From Ophthalmolycus amberensis (lineage: Eukaryota > Chordata > Actinopteri > Perciformes > Zoarcidae): a stretch of DNA of 64,000 nt. The stretch is from the NCBI GenBank assembly GCA_024529925.1, contig JAFEUB010000774.1:280001-344000 (forward strand), given 5' to 3'. Both the position numbers and the translations under genes were made by a program. Of this stretch, positions 10,805-24,592 are shown in pieces. Below the pieces are notes generated by a model that searched no databases, had not been told where the DNA came from, and worked only from the letters and a program-made list of their open reading frames with translations. Every line of letters starts with the position of its first letter. Position 1 is the first letter of the stretch.

Positions 10805-13549
10805 TCTCCTCATACCGCATACGCACACACACACACACTCTCTTTCTCTCACGCGCACACATTATCCCTCCAAAACCCAAAACAGGAAATAAATGAAAAC
10901 CTGTCTCTTTCTCACATCCATCAGAAGCGCAACCATCAGCCAACATTACCTCTTTCCATCTCCCTGTGCTTATGTGTGTGTATACACTCATTATGACACA
11001 TGTATGTAAGCCAATCACTTTTGGCATCAATCACAAATAGTTAGCAGATGAAGAGTTCCATTCACACAGACTTCGCCCTCTGACAGGGCTCCACAGGCAT
11101 AGCTGCTTATCTTCGAAAATGAGTGCACTGAAATCTTGCATATACATGTTTAGACAATCAAGGTGAGCCTGCTCAACCCTATGGGGCCTGCCCATATTAA
11201 AGCTCAGTGATTACCTTGTTTCTCATCCACTACATTTGGATGACAACATTTTCAAGAAATGTTGTGCCATCTCCTACCACTCAGTTTGGTTTGCTGCTGA
11301 TTATGCACAAGCAAGCAGCTAGAGGCCGTTGGCCTACAACATCTGCTCAGCCTCAGCAGTGGTCCAACTGTTTTCACACTCCCCCTGACATGGATCTTCA
11401 TAAGCACCCATGGATGTAATGACTCTCCAGAGTGCTGCCCCTCGGCCCTCGATGCACAACTCTCCAAAATTAAACACAGACTCCGTACTGCTCAGTGCAG
11501 ATGAAGAGGTCTTTTGTCGCCGGTGGTGAAGTGTTGTGTGCACCAAATACATCAGCATCCACCTGTTTGCCTCATGGCTGTTCACTCTTAGGCCAGGCAT
11601 CTCGTCGATAAAACCCACACATTACGAAGTTAGCGTTCGTCATCTCAGGCTCGACATGATGTTGCAGTTCACTGAGGCAGCATGGTCACGTCCCAAACGG
11701 ATGAAAGCCCTCTCTCGTGGTTCGTACTCGAAGAGAAGACTTTTGAGCCACGGCACCATCTCCCGTTACATCATGTTGACCGCCGACTTTTAAACATTCT
11801 CTGAAAACAGAACAGAAATCTCAAGCGGCCTATGATATAATTGACATGATAGATGAGCTATATACCATCAGTAAATTACCCTGTTGGCACTTGGTTTTAA
11901 AATGACTCTTGGGTGATGGGATCTAGATACATATAGTGTGGACGACCACCAAGACACACTGATCGATCACTCAATCCACGCATTTTCTAGTGTAAATGCT
12001 AATCCGTTCTGATGCGTCAACAGAAAAATACGCCATCAAAGCCGTTGCTCCAGTTGTGTCTCAAATTGTGGAAGCTGGCTTTGTCGACGACGTCTGAAAA
12101 TTTCCCGTTGAGATATCTTATGAGTGCGTCAAATATATTTGACGATTTGGTTTGCCTTGAATACGGCAAAGAACACGCCCACTCTGTATTGTTTTTTTGT
12201 GTTTTTTTTTATTTCCAACAGAATAGGCACAATAAGTGCATTGCTGCCTTCCCGCTGTTTAAAACAACAATGCATTTGGTCTTTGCAAACAGAAATGATA
12301 TACGTGTTTATTTGCATATAGAGCATTGAAGTGAGATCCGACCACAAGTGGTCACCCGAGACACAGACGTGTGTTAATGCCAGGTGTCTGTGATGGGATG
12401 GTGGTTACATACATAGTGCTGTTCATTTGTGGGACAATTCATCTTTTGGATAGTTGGCAGTAGAGAGAAGTGATGCAAAAGAGTGGATATAGTCAAATAT
12501 TTTAGATATTTTTTTGTGGCAATCACATATGTGGTTTGGAGACAATGTGCAGGCTCTCCATGCTGGGTTCCAAATACCTCGCACTTACATGTGATGTATC
12601 TGTAATTACACTCTTTCTAACATAGAGATAGAAAACCAAGGCATTATGGTTAATGCATTTGAAAAAATAAAAACATTTATTCAACTCTCTGTAACATAAT
12701 TTATTAAAATCCCATATACATGTAATTCTGAATAATTATCATAATGTTTTCACACAGTTTTCAGCTGAGGCCCCTCAGCTCGTACAATTTTAACAATGTG
12801 ATGACGGTCTCTCCCTGAAACAGTCGCAGACTATTACAAATAGGTGCCCAAGTGTTTGTTTGCTCATGTCTGTGTTTATAGAAGTGAGATGGGACATTAT
12901 AGGGACAGACAATGACCCACAGGGGGAGAAGAGCATTGGAAAATATGAGGGGGAAAACATTGACGCATTGACAGGCATCTGGAGACGGATGTGGAGTGAT
13001 TGGCATGGGGAGAACCAGTGATTGATAGGCATAAAAAATGTAACCGATAGCTATGACAGCTTGATGGTGATGGTGGTGGAGGAATGTATGTGGGGGTTGT
13101 AGCTAGTCACTTGACAATAAGTCAAAAATAAAGCATGACTGTCTATTCATTTCCCTGCTGACCCATTCACAAAACATCTCTCTCACACACAGACCATAGA
13201 GGACATTCTCAGACATACAATAACTAATAAAAAAGAAAAGAATCCCCCTCTCACTCCACCAGCCCTCAGTTTCTGCTCTTTACCCTCTTCAGTCTCACCA
13301 ATTACGATGGACTGGCTTCTGCTTTGTCTCTGCATATAAACAGCGGCCTCTCAATGGCAACACTTACACCAATTAGCCAAGCCGAAGGAAGGCTGGAGCT
13401 GCATGAGAGTGTGCTCAAACACCGCTAAGGGTTCAGATGGCCATTCAGGATTGGCATCAACAAGATAATTAATAACTGGAAGAATCATTACCTCTAAGGG
13501 TGCTTGTGAGAGACTTTTAGAACCATTTCCCTCTATATTAGCTGTTTAT

Positions 13550-14900
13550 TTGCTCTAATCTGACACTTGTGCCTAAAATAGTTCAAGGGAAAGACTTGCA
13601 GTGATGTAAATGGGATTAGCTAGATACAAATCTCTGCTTTCTGAATCACAATTACAATAATGGATTCCTGTGGGAGTGCGCAGGAGAGCTAGGGACTTAT
13701 TTTGGGCACACGTTTTTTGGCAGAAAAAGGTGCATGAACAAGCACAACAGAAAGTAAAATTCTCATCAGTGTTAATGTCTGATGTGAGTGTGTGTGTGTA
13801 GGTGTATTTCTGTCAGAATTCTTCTCCATCTCAGTAAACCTCTGTAATTACATCCCAACAGAGGGAGGAATTAAACCCAGTTTCATCTCTTGGGATGATG
13901 AATATGACAGCGCACTGTTATATAGACTTCATATCTGCAGACAAACACACATAAATCTCCGCGTGTGATGGTGCTGCTCTGAAGGCTGTGTAATTAAACA
14001 TTGTTATATGAGAAAGTGAATTAATCTATAGTCTGTGAATGTGCCATCGGGATACGGTTGATGGCAGTGCTGTATTAGAGAGAGGATGATTCAGCTGACG
14101 AGGCTGGTCATATAAAACCTGAGGGACTCAGTCGACGGTGAGCAGAAATGGAGTGTAATTTGCGGGGTTCCTAAATGATGCCACTTTATTCATTTTTCAG
14201 GGGATGAGTGTCATATTGATGGAATAAAGGAAGTCACAAAGAGCATGAAGAAAGAAGAAGAATCACATCGAATAGGGACAACAAAGACACATGGTCATGA
14301 CTGCAGGCGTTTCAGAGTCTCTGCATTTACGTTCTGACATGAGAATCTGTGGCTTCATGTTATTTAAGACACTTGCTGCTATTGAAAGTCATTTCCTGTC
14401 ACAACTCGTGATAACGATTAAATGTAACACTAGTACAACCATGGTGGGAGTGATTAGCAATGTTGTCTCTTGGGTTTGAATCCTGGCCTCGTTCCTTGCT
14501 GTGTGGAGTTTGTCATAGCCACTTGTCTGTAAACATGTTTATTTCTGCTGTACTTGTAACAAGTGCATTTCATGTTGTAGGTCTGTGGGGATCGGCTCGC
14601 TCACAGAGTCAGCCTCAAGTCGCCATTAAAGGAACTGCAGTCTTTAGAACTTCCGTGTTGCCTTCAGTTTTTCAACCCTGGAGGTTGCCACTTAAGAGTT
14701 CCTTTTCACAGCAGCCATTGTGACATTTCATTGGAGGTAAACACAGATGTAATTAATAACAATAATTATGGCCCTGGTATTGTGCATTCTGGCTCACTGG
14801 AATGGCTGTGACACACTAAATAAAATGGGACCATGATTAATTAAATCAATTACACCTGTGAAGCCGCATATTAGCTTCAGCTGAACTTTTCATTTTTTTT
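13550..14900. other. Non-coding, candidate conserved blocks; SINE-like scrap
   Basis: No coding signal. Two parts look like conserved non-coding DNA because of dense TAAT/ATTA cores and balanced, non-repetitive sequence: about 13560-14020, and 14740-14890 with TTAATTAA-type and CAATTA sites. A short SINE-like scrap lies at 14440-14515 and is listed separately. Confidence 0.3.
14440..14515 (+). repeat. SINE-like fragment (weak)
   Basis: A B-box-like GGGTTTGAATCC (14472-14483) is followed 16 bp later by TGTGTGGAGTTTG (14500-14512). This pairing recurs in many dispersed vertebrate and fish repeats (GTTCGAATCC then a GTGTGGAGTTTGCATG phrase). No A box or tail is recognisable, so it is at most a fragment. 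Confidence 0.35.
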
Positions 14901-17834
14901 TCACAAAACGAGGACATTTAAAGTATTTCTGAACTTCATTTTTTCATCCATGTCAATATTAGGCAGCGGTCTTCTTCTGCTAGCGCACTGTCGCGTTTTT
15001 TTGCCACCAACTGTTGATCAGTGGAATAGCGTGAAACTGTCATTTCAACGCAATCTCATTAAAGCATAAAAGGAATAACAAAAGAAATGTACTATGTTAC
15101 CTACATGCTTGTGCATACGTGTGCTCATCTGCCTAATATTAGAGCATTATATACAAACAAACCAGGGGACCCACTCATTAAAACATTGTTTCTTAGCACC
15201 AGTCGCGGTCAAAAATTAAACAGGGTACCTTTAATGATGGACTTATTTTTCGGTTTTATCCTCCACAAAATAGCTTCCACAAACTTTTAAGACTACATAA
15301 CAGCAACTTGTAATTTCACAAACACTATCAGTTGCTTGGGGCAGTCTGTCACAAAGAGAGACACTCAAATGAAATATGTTGTTAGATTTGAGGAACCTTT
15401 ATTGAAATTATTACTGTAAATGCGTGTGCATGTCTGTCCGTGTGTGTGTGTGCACATTCTTTTTTTCAGCAGGCTCAAGACCTATGGGAGCCAATTAGAG
15501 TGTAATGTTGGAGATGACAAAAGAGACTCAGTTTGGTCCAGGCCACCAGTCTCTGGCTTGTATCCCCCTGGCTTGATAGCTAAACAGAGGTTTAATAAGA
15601 GAGGTGTCTGGCACTCTCATCTCCTCACAGACACACAGGAAGCCGAGCGGTCACAGAGTTTGGGTTTAGATGAGGTCACTGCCCCCGTGGGCTCAGCTGG
15701 AAGAAATGAGACAGTGAAATAAATGGACAAGAGACTGGAGAGCAGAAGAACCAGTTACTGAGATGAAGCGAGGTGCGTGTCTCAGCGATATTATACAACA
15801 GAATATGGGATGAGATTGCAGATCAAATGTGTCCTATAAAACTGGAAGTCAGACCCATCTCTCCTGTGGGGAAATGTGGTAGGACAGGGTTCACCTCTCC
15901 ACCTTCATTTGAGGAGCTTATTTCAGCGGTTATTTTGATGACTCGGGAAGAAGATCACCAGCCCTGAAAAACACACACAGACGGCCATCGATGCAGTTTT
16001 GATATTGTGAAGCTGTGCTGAAATAGTTTGCTAAAGCAGAAATGTGGCTTAGATTTAAAGTTCTGTAATCCCATCCATAGCAAAACAGTGGCTGAATAGT
16101 ATTCTAATAATATACATATCTTGTTCCTGATTAACATAAATATTTGCTATATTTGATAACCACATTTACATGTATAACTCCATATGCAAATTGCATTGCA
16201 AAACGTAATGTTTGCTACATGGTAGTAGCTCTAGTTACATTGTCTCGGAACCAAGCCAGTAATCCCCAGAGGCATAGCTTCACATCTCTTGCATTGTCAG
16301 TTGCAGTGCCTCCAAAAGCCTCTGTTCTGTGGCTGGCAGAGTGAAGGTCTCCGGCAGCCGAGACAGTTGGGAAGCATCTAAAGTCTTTCCATCACTCAGT
16401 GTATAACTGCAGGTTCCTGCTGTGTCACTCTAGGCTCCCTCAACTTGGATTTTCCTTTTGTTTCTTTCAAGTTGTCTCGCACAAATGCGGGTAGAGTGCG
16501 CTGAGGGGCTTGTTGTATATCTGACAGCAAATGTTGTACCTTTGCAATTTTCTCACAGCTCCTTGATCTATTCAGCCAGGAGTTAGGACTGTAAATCCTC
16601 TCGGTTTTTTGGTCTTTCTGCCATATTTGAGCGATAGTGGTCTTTACATTCTGAAGAACTCACAGGTATGTTGTAATTTGCACGGACGATTAACCCTGCA
16701 GAAAGGACATTTTCCCTTTTACACCCTGATGAATCACAGGTGTCTCTTTTATTTCAGAATGGCAGGGTGTAGTTTGGATGTGTCTGATATTCCACGAGAT
16801 AAATCTCTGACAAAACCAGGTGGAGACCATTGTCTGTCTGTCATCAAGACACAACGTTCCCCTTCTGGCTTATCACAAATCAGTCATGACGAAGTCATAA
16901 AAGTGCAGGCAATGGCTCATGGGTTGTGATCATATGTATGCATATTTGTCTTGATCTTACCATTTGACCCATTTTAATAAGTTGCTCCTGATCGATTAAG
17001 ATTGTTAGGTTGGAAATTAAACTTATATTCATAATCAGGCCCCACCTGGGGTTTCTAGGAAACGAATACATAAACACGAAAACACATATACACAAGTTTT
17101 TTGATGCATCAGTAAATCACAATTATTTAACCATGGACATTTAAGGCATTTCAGCACAATGCATGGACAAGGCTAAATAGTAAATTACCCTAATTCCATC
17201 CATCTTACCTGCCATGCCATCCCTCAAACATGCTGAACATGGCGGTGTAGAGATTTTAGTGGTTAGCCTTTTGTCCTATACTTCCCAAACTATTTCCATT
17301 ATCTTAAGGTCAGAGGCTGGCTCTGTCTGCCGGCTGCAATATTTATCAATCAAACAGGTCTGAGACAACAGAGAAAAGTGGAGTGGCACAGCAAAGAGCA
17401 CTTAGCCTGGATAAACAGGCGGCTAGTACCATGGATCACTGCATTGCTAAGCCTGTCACTAGGAGAGGGGCTAGAGGGGAACAGAGAGGGGAGAAACGCC
17501 GGACACAGTGTATACGTGTGCGTTAATGTGTATGTGACTGTGTGTGCGTGTGTCACTTAGAGTGAGGCTTTGGGGAGAAACACAGGCCTGGTCAAAATGT
17601 CATCAGCGTGCCAGCTTATAGCAGCTTGAAAGGCTTAGAGTTGTGATAGTTATCCTGTGGGCTTTGGCAGGGCGGTGGACTGGGAGAGAAAATATCTGTA
17701 ATTTCATGGTGTCTTCAGGGGAAATTTGATTTCAGATGGCTGGCAGTCTGATAAATAGGAACTGCTGCCTGAATCCTTTCCTAAAGGGATGGAAGAAAGG
17801 GTACAAGTCTCTCTTACGTCTGACTCGGTATGAC

Positions 17835-17840
<6 letters not shown>

Positions 17841-17883
<43 letters not shown>
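17841..17883. repeat. (TG)21 microsatellite
   Basis: Uninterrupted TG run of about 43 bp. Confidence 0.95.
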
Positions 17884-17885
<2 letters not shown>

Positions 17886-20800
17886 TAATACAAAAATGGT
17901 GTGCATGTCTATCTTTAGGATGAGAAAAGCTGATCTTTTAATGCGTGCTTGTATTTGCACAGAGTAACGCCGCTTTAGAGTGGACTTCCATTTTGATTGA
18001 CTGGAATGGTTTTGATTACCCATCTGCACTGCACTGGTTTTTATTTCAATTGTCCCTTGAGAGCACTTGTTCAGGAGTTAGATAAGGTCAGAAATTCTTT
18101 ATCTTTTTTTATGCGACTGTATTTTATCCTGTGCCTCCGCCAGCCCAGGCTGTCGGTTCACACAGAATTAAAACCAACATCCTCACAATCTCGTCATGAA
18201 TCTTTAACGATTAAATCATATCTTATTAATTCAATAGAGACCTCTAAAATTCAATATGCTGTATAAACAATTAGATATCCCTGCCCATCTTTTCGCTCAA
18301 TTTATATTTAATGTGACTCTTCACACAGTCGAGGGGAGGGATACGGAGATAATAGGAGAGAGAGACGAGAATAGAAAGCAGTTAAGAGGATGAGGAAAAA
18401 GAGGAGAACGAGAAAATCCTCACTTTGCTTTGCCTACACGCTTCATTATAGTGGATCAGACCCGTAAATACGGCAATAGCAAAGTACTGATAAACAGCTC
18501 TTGCTTGATTGGTTCGTATTCCCTTTTCGTTTTGTTTTCAACAGTTTCACAACGGTGCACATGCTTGTTCGTACATGACAAGCGGTACATCAAGATTCAA
18601 CACTCTACAGGCTGTTTAACATCCCACAACACAAGTGGTTGCAACAGAGGTGTAATGTTTTTGAAGCACTCACATGCCTCCAATTAGATCGGGTACTGTG
18701 CAAACAGTGGACGCCAACTCTGGAAGAGATTCAAAGGGAGCATGACCTTATTTCCAGCGAAAGAGGCAGTGGGAGGCAGAAAGGATGGGTTTAGTAGCTC
18801 TCAAGTACAGCCGACTCTGGTGCCCAATAGCAGGTCTATTCTCCTCATCTGCCAACAGCTCCCAATGCATCTGAAAATGCTGCTGATGCAAGTGAAGAGT
18901 CGAGCCCATGGCTCTTTATTGTAGGGAGTCTCTCTCACTCTCTTGCTCAGCATATATTCCTCTGTGTTTACCAGTGGAGTCGGTGATGCCCTATAGCGTC
19001 TGACATACTGCCACCATCATTTTTGGGGAGCAAGAAGAGAGTGAGAGAGAGGCTGTGGTCAGAGGAGAGGTTATTGTGATAGCTGGTGACTGTGTGTGTG
19101 TGTGTGATAGTGGGTTAAAACAGATCCAAACTCAAGTTTAGATCTATGCAGACACATGCTGCACCCACAACTTAAAAACAAAATGAAAGAATATTGATTT
19201 TTCAAGTCTATCTTAATTTAGGCTAGTACTCACATGCCATGATGTGAAGCAATCAATTTCCTATATATTGGACTGCCGATAGATCAGAGGGCTCTTAAAT
19301 GTGTCATTATTAATGGAAATTAGGAAGGACATTTTGTTGGTTAATGTGGTCTGAGACTTTGTAAATATCATGTATTGTATTTATATTGTGCGTTGTGCAT
19401 CAGATCATCAGATTCATTTTCAGCAGGTCAGGGGTAAAGAGGTCTGGCATCAAAATGCTGAAAAATACCATTTATCATCAAATCAATCACATGGGATCAC
19501 TTGTTTATAAGTTACATGTTCAATTGCCAAACTCCAATTTAATGACATTGTGACATTTATTTCTGTCTCTCCTGTAAATTACTACCATGCATCTGCAAAA
19601 TGTGTAACCAAATTCAGTGTGAAGGAAATTCAGAAAATGTCATATTTCCAACATTGATACATAATGTCATATGATACACAAAAAAATGCTAAACAATATA
19701 GTTAAAATGTTCTGTTACAGTGTAAAATGAACTGTCATCACAACATCCAGGTTCACATGCGACAAGATGGCACACGGGCCCTGATAACGCAGGTGTTCAT
19801 TTTACAGACCAAGCCAAACACTTTGGTTTGACAGACACGCGCAACACGTACTTTCCCCTCTATTATCATTAACTTCATACAATCCCAGCATATCATTTTC
19901 TTTGCGGTGATCTCGAGTTCAATCACGCACAAAGACCGGGTGTGAATTTGCGACGGCACCCACATACGCACACATTTATGAGGCTTTGATGTAAGCCATC
20001 CCCGTAATGATCAGGGCTTTGTTCATCTCATTTCCTTGATTGAAGCTGTACAGCAGCATACATAATTCATTCTCATGTATATTGCAATGTTTTGAATCAT
20101 GTTTTCTGAGATCAGTTTGATCAGTCAATTCGGAACACATGTACACCTTTGCCAAGCCGTCGGTCCTAAATGAAAATCCATTTCAGATTGATCGCTCTGC
20201 AAGACAGGTGATTCTGTCTGAACATCTGTGTCCAAAGATCAGATAGCAGACTGCTGTGTGAGGGTACTAACGGCTGAAAGAAAATGGTGCAGACATCCTT
20301 TTTGCGTGGCAGTTGTCCATATGTCTATCCCTGCTAAATCAACATATCAATGTTTGCATTTGCTCTGTAGTCCCTGTTCATAAGATACATGTCATGTTTT
20401 GTATTTGATGTCTTCCCATTTTTAATTACACCCATATGGTAGCCTGCAGTCTTTCCCTTGATGTTCCTCATAAAAGCCTTTTAGCACCACTAACTGAGAG
20501 TAAAGCAACTGCTAATACTGCCTTTCTAACTTGGTAATGCCCATTCAACTTGCTGTTCGAGGCCTTCAAAGTCCTGCTATAATTGCTTTTAAGGCAGCAC
20601 GATTACACAAGGTGACATTCTAAGTTATTCATTCACACAAACAAGACGGCAATTAACCAATTACAGCTTGTCAGTAACAGCGTGTCACGGATAATTGGTG
20701 GAAAAAATGAGGGAAGTTTAACGTCTTTGCACTGAGGCGAGTCACGTGTTTATCAAAGCATTCAAGAAGGTTCACGCCCGCTTCTTTTTTTGTTTTGTCT

Positions 20801-21802
20801 TGGTAAAAGCTGAAATATTGCAGTTAGTTGAACATATTCATACACTGCAACGATAATTGTCCTCGATTCTGCCTCGGCGGAGCGATCTGACATTCGAACT
20901 TTTTATTTTGTTGACATAGAAAACGTTGCATCATCATAAAACTTTTATTTTAAAGGTAAAGTGGAGGAAAATTACTCCAGGCAGCTTTTTTGAGTATATC
21001 GTGGAATTGAGTACTTGATTTAAGTCACTGAATGATTTCTGATTTAAACTCTGGCGTTATTAGATGACAGTAAACACATCCACATTTACGAATCTATGAA
21101 ATTGTATTAATCTAAACAATATTTCCACCGCATTTTGCGTCTGTCCTGGAATACCACATAATATCTTCGTCATCAACAACTCTGCGCAAACAACATTTGC
21201 ATAAGTCCATCTGCCGCAGGTAGCTCCAATGAAAAGTGAAAACATGAGATTATCAAAGCTTGCTGACAGCACTAGCCTTCACAAAAAGTTCACCTTGTGT
21301 GTTTCCACATCAATTACACAGAAGGGCATAGGTGTTGCAAGCTAAGCGTGTCACTGGGTTCACTGCAACAAGGCTTGTTTGTGTGTTTGTCTGGAATGCT
21401 GTCAATTAGACAAACAAGATGCATGCTGCTTTTCTGCGGGGAAGCGGCGGGTTTCTGTGGAGCTTCTGGTGTGGTGTTCCTGTATGTGTGTGTGGTGGCT
21501 ACGCAGCTTTGCTCAAGTTTGCGGGGGCAGAATGGTCATTCTGTCATCACAGATGGACAGGAAAAGCCCAGGGGGCATCTGAAAAGCCACAGGCAAAGTC
21601 GTTTGCATGCCGTGTGTGTGCATGCGTTTGTGTGTGTGGTATCCTAACATTTGTGTGTGTGCCACAACAGAGTAGCTGACAGAAGCAGTACAACCCCCCT
21701 CTCATGCAACAAATGCCATCCCTGTCTGTTTGGGTTGCCCTCCAAATCATCAGATCAGTCACACACATATACACATAAACATATTCAAGCCTATGCACAT
21801 GG

Positions 21803-21806
<4 letters not shown>

Positions 21807-21848
<42 letters not shown>
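21807..21848. repeat. (CA)21 microsatellite
   Basis: Uninterrupted CA run of 42 bp. Confidence 0.95.
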
Positions 21849-21850
<2 letters not shown>

Positions 21851-24492
21851 ATGGCCACCCGGAAACAAATATCTCTGGGTTCCAGATTATATTCAAAAAG
21901 GCCAGTTTAGCATCACTTGAACTACTGGCTTATTTATTTCCCTTGATGGTAAACTGGGCTCTCCTTCAGAAGTGCACAAACTGAAAAGATGAACATGCAT
22001 AAAGAGGTGGTGTTGTAATGGAAATGATGGAGATAGTACTGGAATGACATGCTGCAGGCAAGAGTGCAAAACAAATGTATCCTGCCATATTTACTCATCT
22101 ATGACCTTCCAAAACATTCAAGGTGTAGAAAGTAAAACCAGCTGTTTTATTGGCTGCTATTGCAATTCATTTTGCCAACTTCCTCTGCAAAACACTTTTG
22201 AAACAAGAGATTTGTCAATTCAGTGTGTCCTATATAGGTTTTAAAAATAAAGTATAGAGATTTATTTGCCAGTTGGCTGTCACAGCTGCTAATTAATTCA
22301 TCCAAACTGCACACAGACTGGAATATTCATAACACACCCCTCATCAGGAATGGCACACCCAACATGGCGTGCTAATTGGGGTGGTATCAGCCAATTGCAC
22401 CAGTGTACTGCTCCCCAGAGCATGTGTCCACCTTTTGTAAATTAGTAATACATTGTTGTTTAGGTTTGATCATGCGTATCATGTTCATGTATCAATTACT
22501 TCTAATTTGCAAATAACAAAACCTTTCATAATGACCTGGCTTATAGAAATTGATGTCCCACTAATGAACGCAACAGTGTACTTCGAGCTGGTATAAGCTT
22601 CAAGTTGCAACAAAGTAAACAATATGTGGTCAGCAAACATGCCACTATATCTTGTTGTGGTTATTAAGAATAACTAAATAGAAAGAGACAATATTTTCGC
22701 AGATGCTCTTATTTGCTTGTGTAGGTCATGTAGAGGCACCAGTATTAAATTGAGTCTGTTTCATAACCAGTTAAAAGTGCATCTCAGTAACTTCAAAGAA
22801 CCTGAACTCGTACTGTTTCCGAGCATCCGGGATTGGACATTTATGTAAGTGACTTTTAAAAATACTGCAAATTATGTTCCAATTCAGTGTAAACCTTGAG
22901 GCATTCTAGACCCCTTTATTTTGTGATGGCTCACCTTGCTAAGAGGCACGCCACTGACATGGAAATTACAGAGCACTGATAAAAGAGGTTTAGCCTCACT
23001 GAAATAGTCTCATGATATTTTTTGATGTTGTACTTCAAAGCGTCAAAGCTACACCAACTGGTCAGAATACTAACAGACAATACCAAAGTCTTTATATACT
23101 GATGAAAAGAAGTAGCTTTGAAGTCCCTTGCAAACATAAAACTGATAAATGAGCATAAATTATCGTCTAATTAAACGGACACAAAAAAGCTGTGAACAAG
23201 TAAAAAACTACCACTTTATTTGTTCATTAGACTGTCATGACGCTTTCATTAGCATGACATGACACCTGTCATGAACATAAATGAAGAAGAAGTCTTGTGG
23301 TGAAATCGGACGATGGGGCAAGCAACACGTCTCGCTCTTTATAGCATTCTTCCTCTGTGGGCATCAGGGCACAGGACCCACAGGAACACACACAGCGCTA
23401 TATCGCTCAATACTGGGCCTAATTTCAAAAATTGTTGTCCCTATTCTTGTTGTCTGTCAGACACAAACACATGGGGAAATAGGGTTGAAAAATACCCTTT
23501 AATTGCAAGTTTGTAACTAGTTTCAGACCTTTGCATTATGTATTGTTAAAAAACAACAACATAATGACAAGACCTGAGGCTGGTATACTTAAAGCTTAAC
23601 ATCATATAGAGGGTCATTTTTCCTATACGTCACCACATTAAATATTTTATACATTCCCATTACCCAAGCGTAATACCAGAAACATATCTGGAGTTAATGT
23701 AAATTTAAAGTGTATTCAATTTAGTGGTGGTTTGTGTCTCATAACTGCATGAAATCAGCTAAGCTTGATAAACATGCATAGTGGATGATTGAATAGATGG
23801 ATTCCCAAACAAATCTGCAATCTTCTAATAAAACTGAATACAGTGACATTCAGGCATTCCGCCAGTAATTTAGATGTGACACACACCCACACACACACGG
23901 ACAAATCTACTTTGTTGGTGATGTTTTTTTCGGGGAATCAGGATTCCTGCTTATAAATGAGCTCTTTTATGCTATGTAATAACCCTAAATGTCCTCACTT
24001 TTGTAAATCCTGAATGATAGCAATCTATGTGTCATCTAATTTCAGCAGGCCCCTGTTATTACCACATTATTTGAACAAAAACTACCCACCACTGCCAACC
24101 AATTTTGTCACACAAAAGATAGATATTCTACCGTGGAGCCCAGAAGTGTAACCTGCACTGATCTAGTGGCTCACTGGAGGTTAGAATAGCATGCTTTCAA
24201 TCAAGAAACCTTTCTGCTCCTTAGGTGTTTGTCAAAGAGAGTAACTCAATTTAACACACCGTGCTTTTCAATCTTTTTGCCATAAAAGCTTAGATACAGT
24301 ACTCACAAAACTTACTGGTAGAAAAAAAGATATAAGAAAGTTTATAAAAGAGATTGATGTAGATCAGAGGTAGTATCACATTTTTGGTGTCTCCTGTTAA
24401 ATCAGAGACATTTGTACAATGTTGTTTATCTTAATTGTGTGTGTTGTACATTCAAGTTTGGCCCAAACAAGCACTTTGCTTGCAACTTCTTA

Positions 24493-24592
24493 CGAGGGCT
24501 GGTCGATCTAATGATATAAATCTCCAAACGATATTAAATATCATATAATCCCTATATCGGGATAGAGAATTTTGGCCATATCACCGAGCCCT
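24493..24592. mobile_element. 100-bp hAT-like MITE
   Basis: The left end reads CGAGGGCTGGTCGAT and the right end, reverse-complemented, AGGGCTCGGTGATATGG. Both share the AGGGCTGGGCGATAT-type terminus of a very common fish hAT-derived MITE. The interior has the usual ATAT/CGATAT motif. It is flanked by ACTTCTTA (24485-24492) and ATTTCTTA (24593-24600), an 8-bp duplication with one mismatch, as hAT transposition produces. It has no coding capacity. Confidence 0.75.

Larger units (their letters stand above)
7691..13549. other. Non-coding stretch with simple repeats
   Basis: No gene is supported. Simple repeats are (GGT)n at 8351-8370, (AC)16 at 8763-8794, 13 C at 10792-10804 and a short AC/CT tract at 10825-10860. 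The 11210-11795 part has a more even base composition and longer open frames on both strands, but I recognise no protein in it. Confidence 0.5.
14901..24492. other. Non-coding stretch with simple repeats
   Basis: No defensible gene. (TG)n lies at 17841-17883 and (CA)n at 21807-21848, and a purine-rich tract at about 18330-18417. 22250-22450 is dense in TAATTA/ATTAATT cores and resembles conserved non-coding DNA. 20620-20780 has similar character. A small open frame at 16755-16929 behind a good acceptor-like TTTTATTTCAG is discussed under findings. Confidence 0.5.
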
